Shown here: positions 62,871 through 64,000 of the stretch, in pieces
Layout: every line of letters begins with the position of its first letter
How positions within the stretch are numbered: the first letter of the stretch is position 1
Assembly: GCA_950295325.1 (NCBI GenBank)
Contig: OX485806.1
Location: 8,618,001 to 8,682,000, forward strand
Length of the DNA stretch: 64,000 nt
From: Polytrichum commune
Lineage: Eukaryota; Streptophyta; Polytrichopsida; Polytrichales; Polytrichaceae
Reading direction: 5' to 3'
The notes under the pieces: generated by a model
Seen by the model: the letters and a program-made list of their open reading frames with translations, nothing else
Database searches by the model: none
Told to the model about the DNA's origin: nothing
Made by a program: the position numbers and the translations under genes

Positions 62871-64000
62871 TTAGATTCCTCTAAAATGATTGTCAATTTG
62901 TCTGAAGTCTGGAACTTGAACTGGCCATTTCTCAAACTCGACTGGCCCATGTATATCTAGCAGTCGGATCTCTGGGCCGTTCATAGGTTCACCCCACTTT
63001 GCATCTCCATTGCTCAGCGCAAGATTCAGAACAGATTGCCAATGTGGCGAATACCACAGGAGGCAATCACATGAAACCATATATACAACATCTACACAAT
63101 TGAGTCGGCAGTGTGGCACATTGGAAGTTGACATAGAATCAATTTGGTTCCCAATTCCTGCAATACTCATATAGACATGGACTCGCAATGTGAACGAAAA
63201 TGTTGTGCCAATCATTCAAACCTGTATCAACCAGTCGTTATTCTTCAACATATAAATACTCGACCTCCAAGATCCTCAACGTCCAAAAAGTTCCAAAGTC
63301 TACCACAAGGAATTTTGGGCAACTTACCACCAAGGGAAACATGTGGACAAAACCTGGTGAATGGGCCCAAACTTCCATGTGTACGAAGCAATCTTGGTTA
63401 TCATTACAGGATATTTTGTATAATGACATGAAATATGTATATATATATATATACACACATATTCACTGTTGAATCAACCCAAGCCCCCTCAATCGATCAA
63501 GTGTAATTGCTAGACCATTGTGCACAGCAACGAGAAACTTTGGACAACTTACCACATGGAGTATTACATAGATCGAGATACAGTGTTAAACTTGTCCCCA
63601 ACATGCTTGATATGGAATGGCTTCAGCAACAATCTGGTCAAGGCATCCGATTCGGCAACTGTTCCACACTCCAGTTAGAATATCATATGCGAGCATGAAC
63701 CCCTTCTGCGTGTGAACCAAGCTGATGAAATGCCTCCCCTTCGCTTTCCACAAAAACGAAGGACACCGGAGCCTCCTATCATCATCAGTTGTGGCGTCAG
63801 TATTCATTTCTGTCAGCTTCTTAGTCTTGATGCTTGTCTGTGAGGCCTCTTCTTGTAGTAATAATTTCAGAATCGCGAGATTCCAGGTGCAAGGCTTACC
63901 CTTCTCGCCACTGCAAGACCAAAGGGAGCACCAAGTATGTCCACATCATAGCGTGAGTGAGCAGTAAAGTTCCCACAGATCGAAGGTGGCACATCATGTA
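62871..64000 (-). CDS. Possible kelch-type gene, 3' part, runs off the right edge
   Basis: Three stretches look like exons on the minus strand. An edge exon (63900 to beyond 64000) reads in part SRYDVDILGAPFGLAVARR before a GTAAGC donor. A middle one, whose open frame is 63586-63807, reads FLWKAKGRHFISLVHTQKGF and continues MLAYDILTGVWNS; it could follow in phase 0 via an AG|CTGACAG or AG|AAGCTG acceptor near 63820. A possible last exon, 62871-63091, begins DVVYMVSCDCLLWYSPHW and ends at a TAA. The Y-D-x-x-T-x-x-W pattern resembles a kelch blade as found in many plant F-box proteins, but no F-box is visible, and the join to the last exon is not settled. Confidence 0.35.

Noticed and set aside
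1-64000. CRISPR arrays, operons, prophage or other prokaryotic systems
   Set aside because: The window is clearly plant nuclear DNA with spliced genes; no regularly spaced repeats with unique spacers were seen.
1-64000. tRNA, rRNA or snRNA genes
   Set aside because: I looked for the usual box motifs by eye and recognised none; a covariance-model scan would be needed to exclude them.

Overview
This window looks like nuclear DNA of a land plant. It holds intron-rich genes with GT-AG splice sites, a CACTA (En/Spm) transposase, a Stowaway element and PIF/Harbinger-like MITEs, AAACCCTAA telo-box motifs, and AT-rich repeat-laden spacers with microsatellites. The encoded proteins belong to well-known plant families but seem rather diverged from Arabidopsis and rice copies. 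A non-seed or early-diverging lineage is possible, whereas the Stowaway-type ends are best known from flowering plants. I cannot place the species.

Layout, left to right. (1) 1-4.2 kb: a CACTA transposase on the plus strand, entering from the left edge and probably inactivated by a one-base slip in a C run. (2) 7.2-18.3 kb, plus: a complete 18-exon gene for V-ATPase subunit a (817 residues). (3) 19.4-25.5 kb, minus, convergent with it: a gene I do not recognise, with ten phase-compatible exons, a locally triplicated exon and an unresolved 5' end. (4) 27.0-31.5 kb, minus: a complete 11-exon tetraspanin (271 residues). (5) 31.5-48.6 kb: a repeat-rich spacer without a convincing gene. It contains a tandem array, several fold-back elements, a Stowaway MITE, a minisatellite, G/C homopolymers and pairs of old dispersed repeats. 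(6) 48.6-59.2 kb, minus: a 15-exon nucleoporin NUP155 gene (about 1520 residues), whose last intron carries a Harbinger-like MITE. (7) 59.2-62.9 kb: a spacer with a second copy of that MITE and a GC-rich islet. (8) 62.9-64 kb: the 3' part of a possible kelch-type gene leaving the right edge.

The genes serve unrelated cell functions (vacuolar/endomembrane acidification, plasma-membrane microdomains, nuclear pore scaffold), as expected for plant chromosomal DNA. I see no operon-like system. The most unusual points are the exon triplication in the unknown gene, a MITE pair whose terminal seven bases are flipped, one inverted-repeat family sitting in introns of two genes, and an element flanked by TTAA. 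All exon joins were read by eye from splice signals, reading phase and family resemblance; no alignment or RNA evidence was available.
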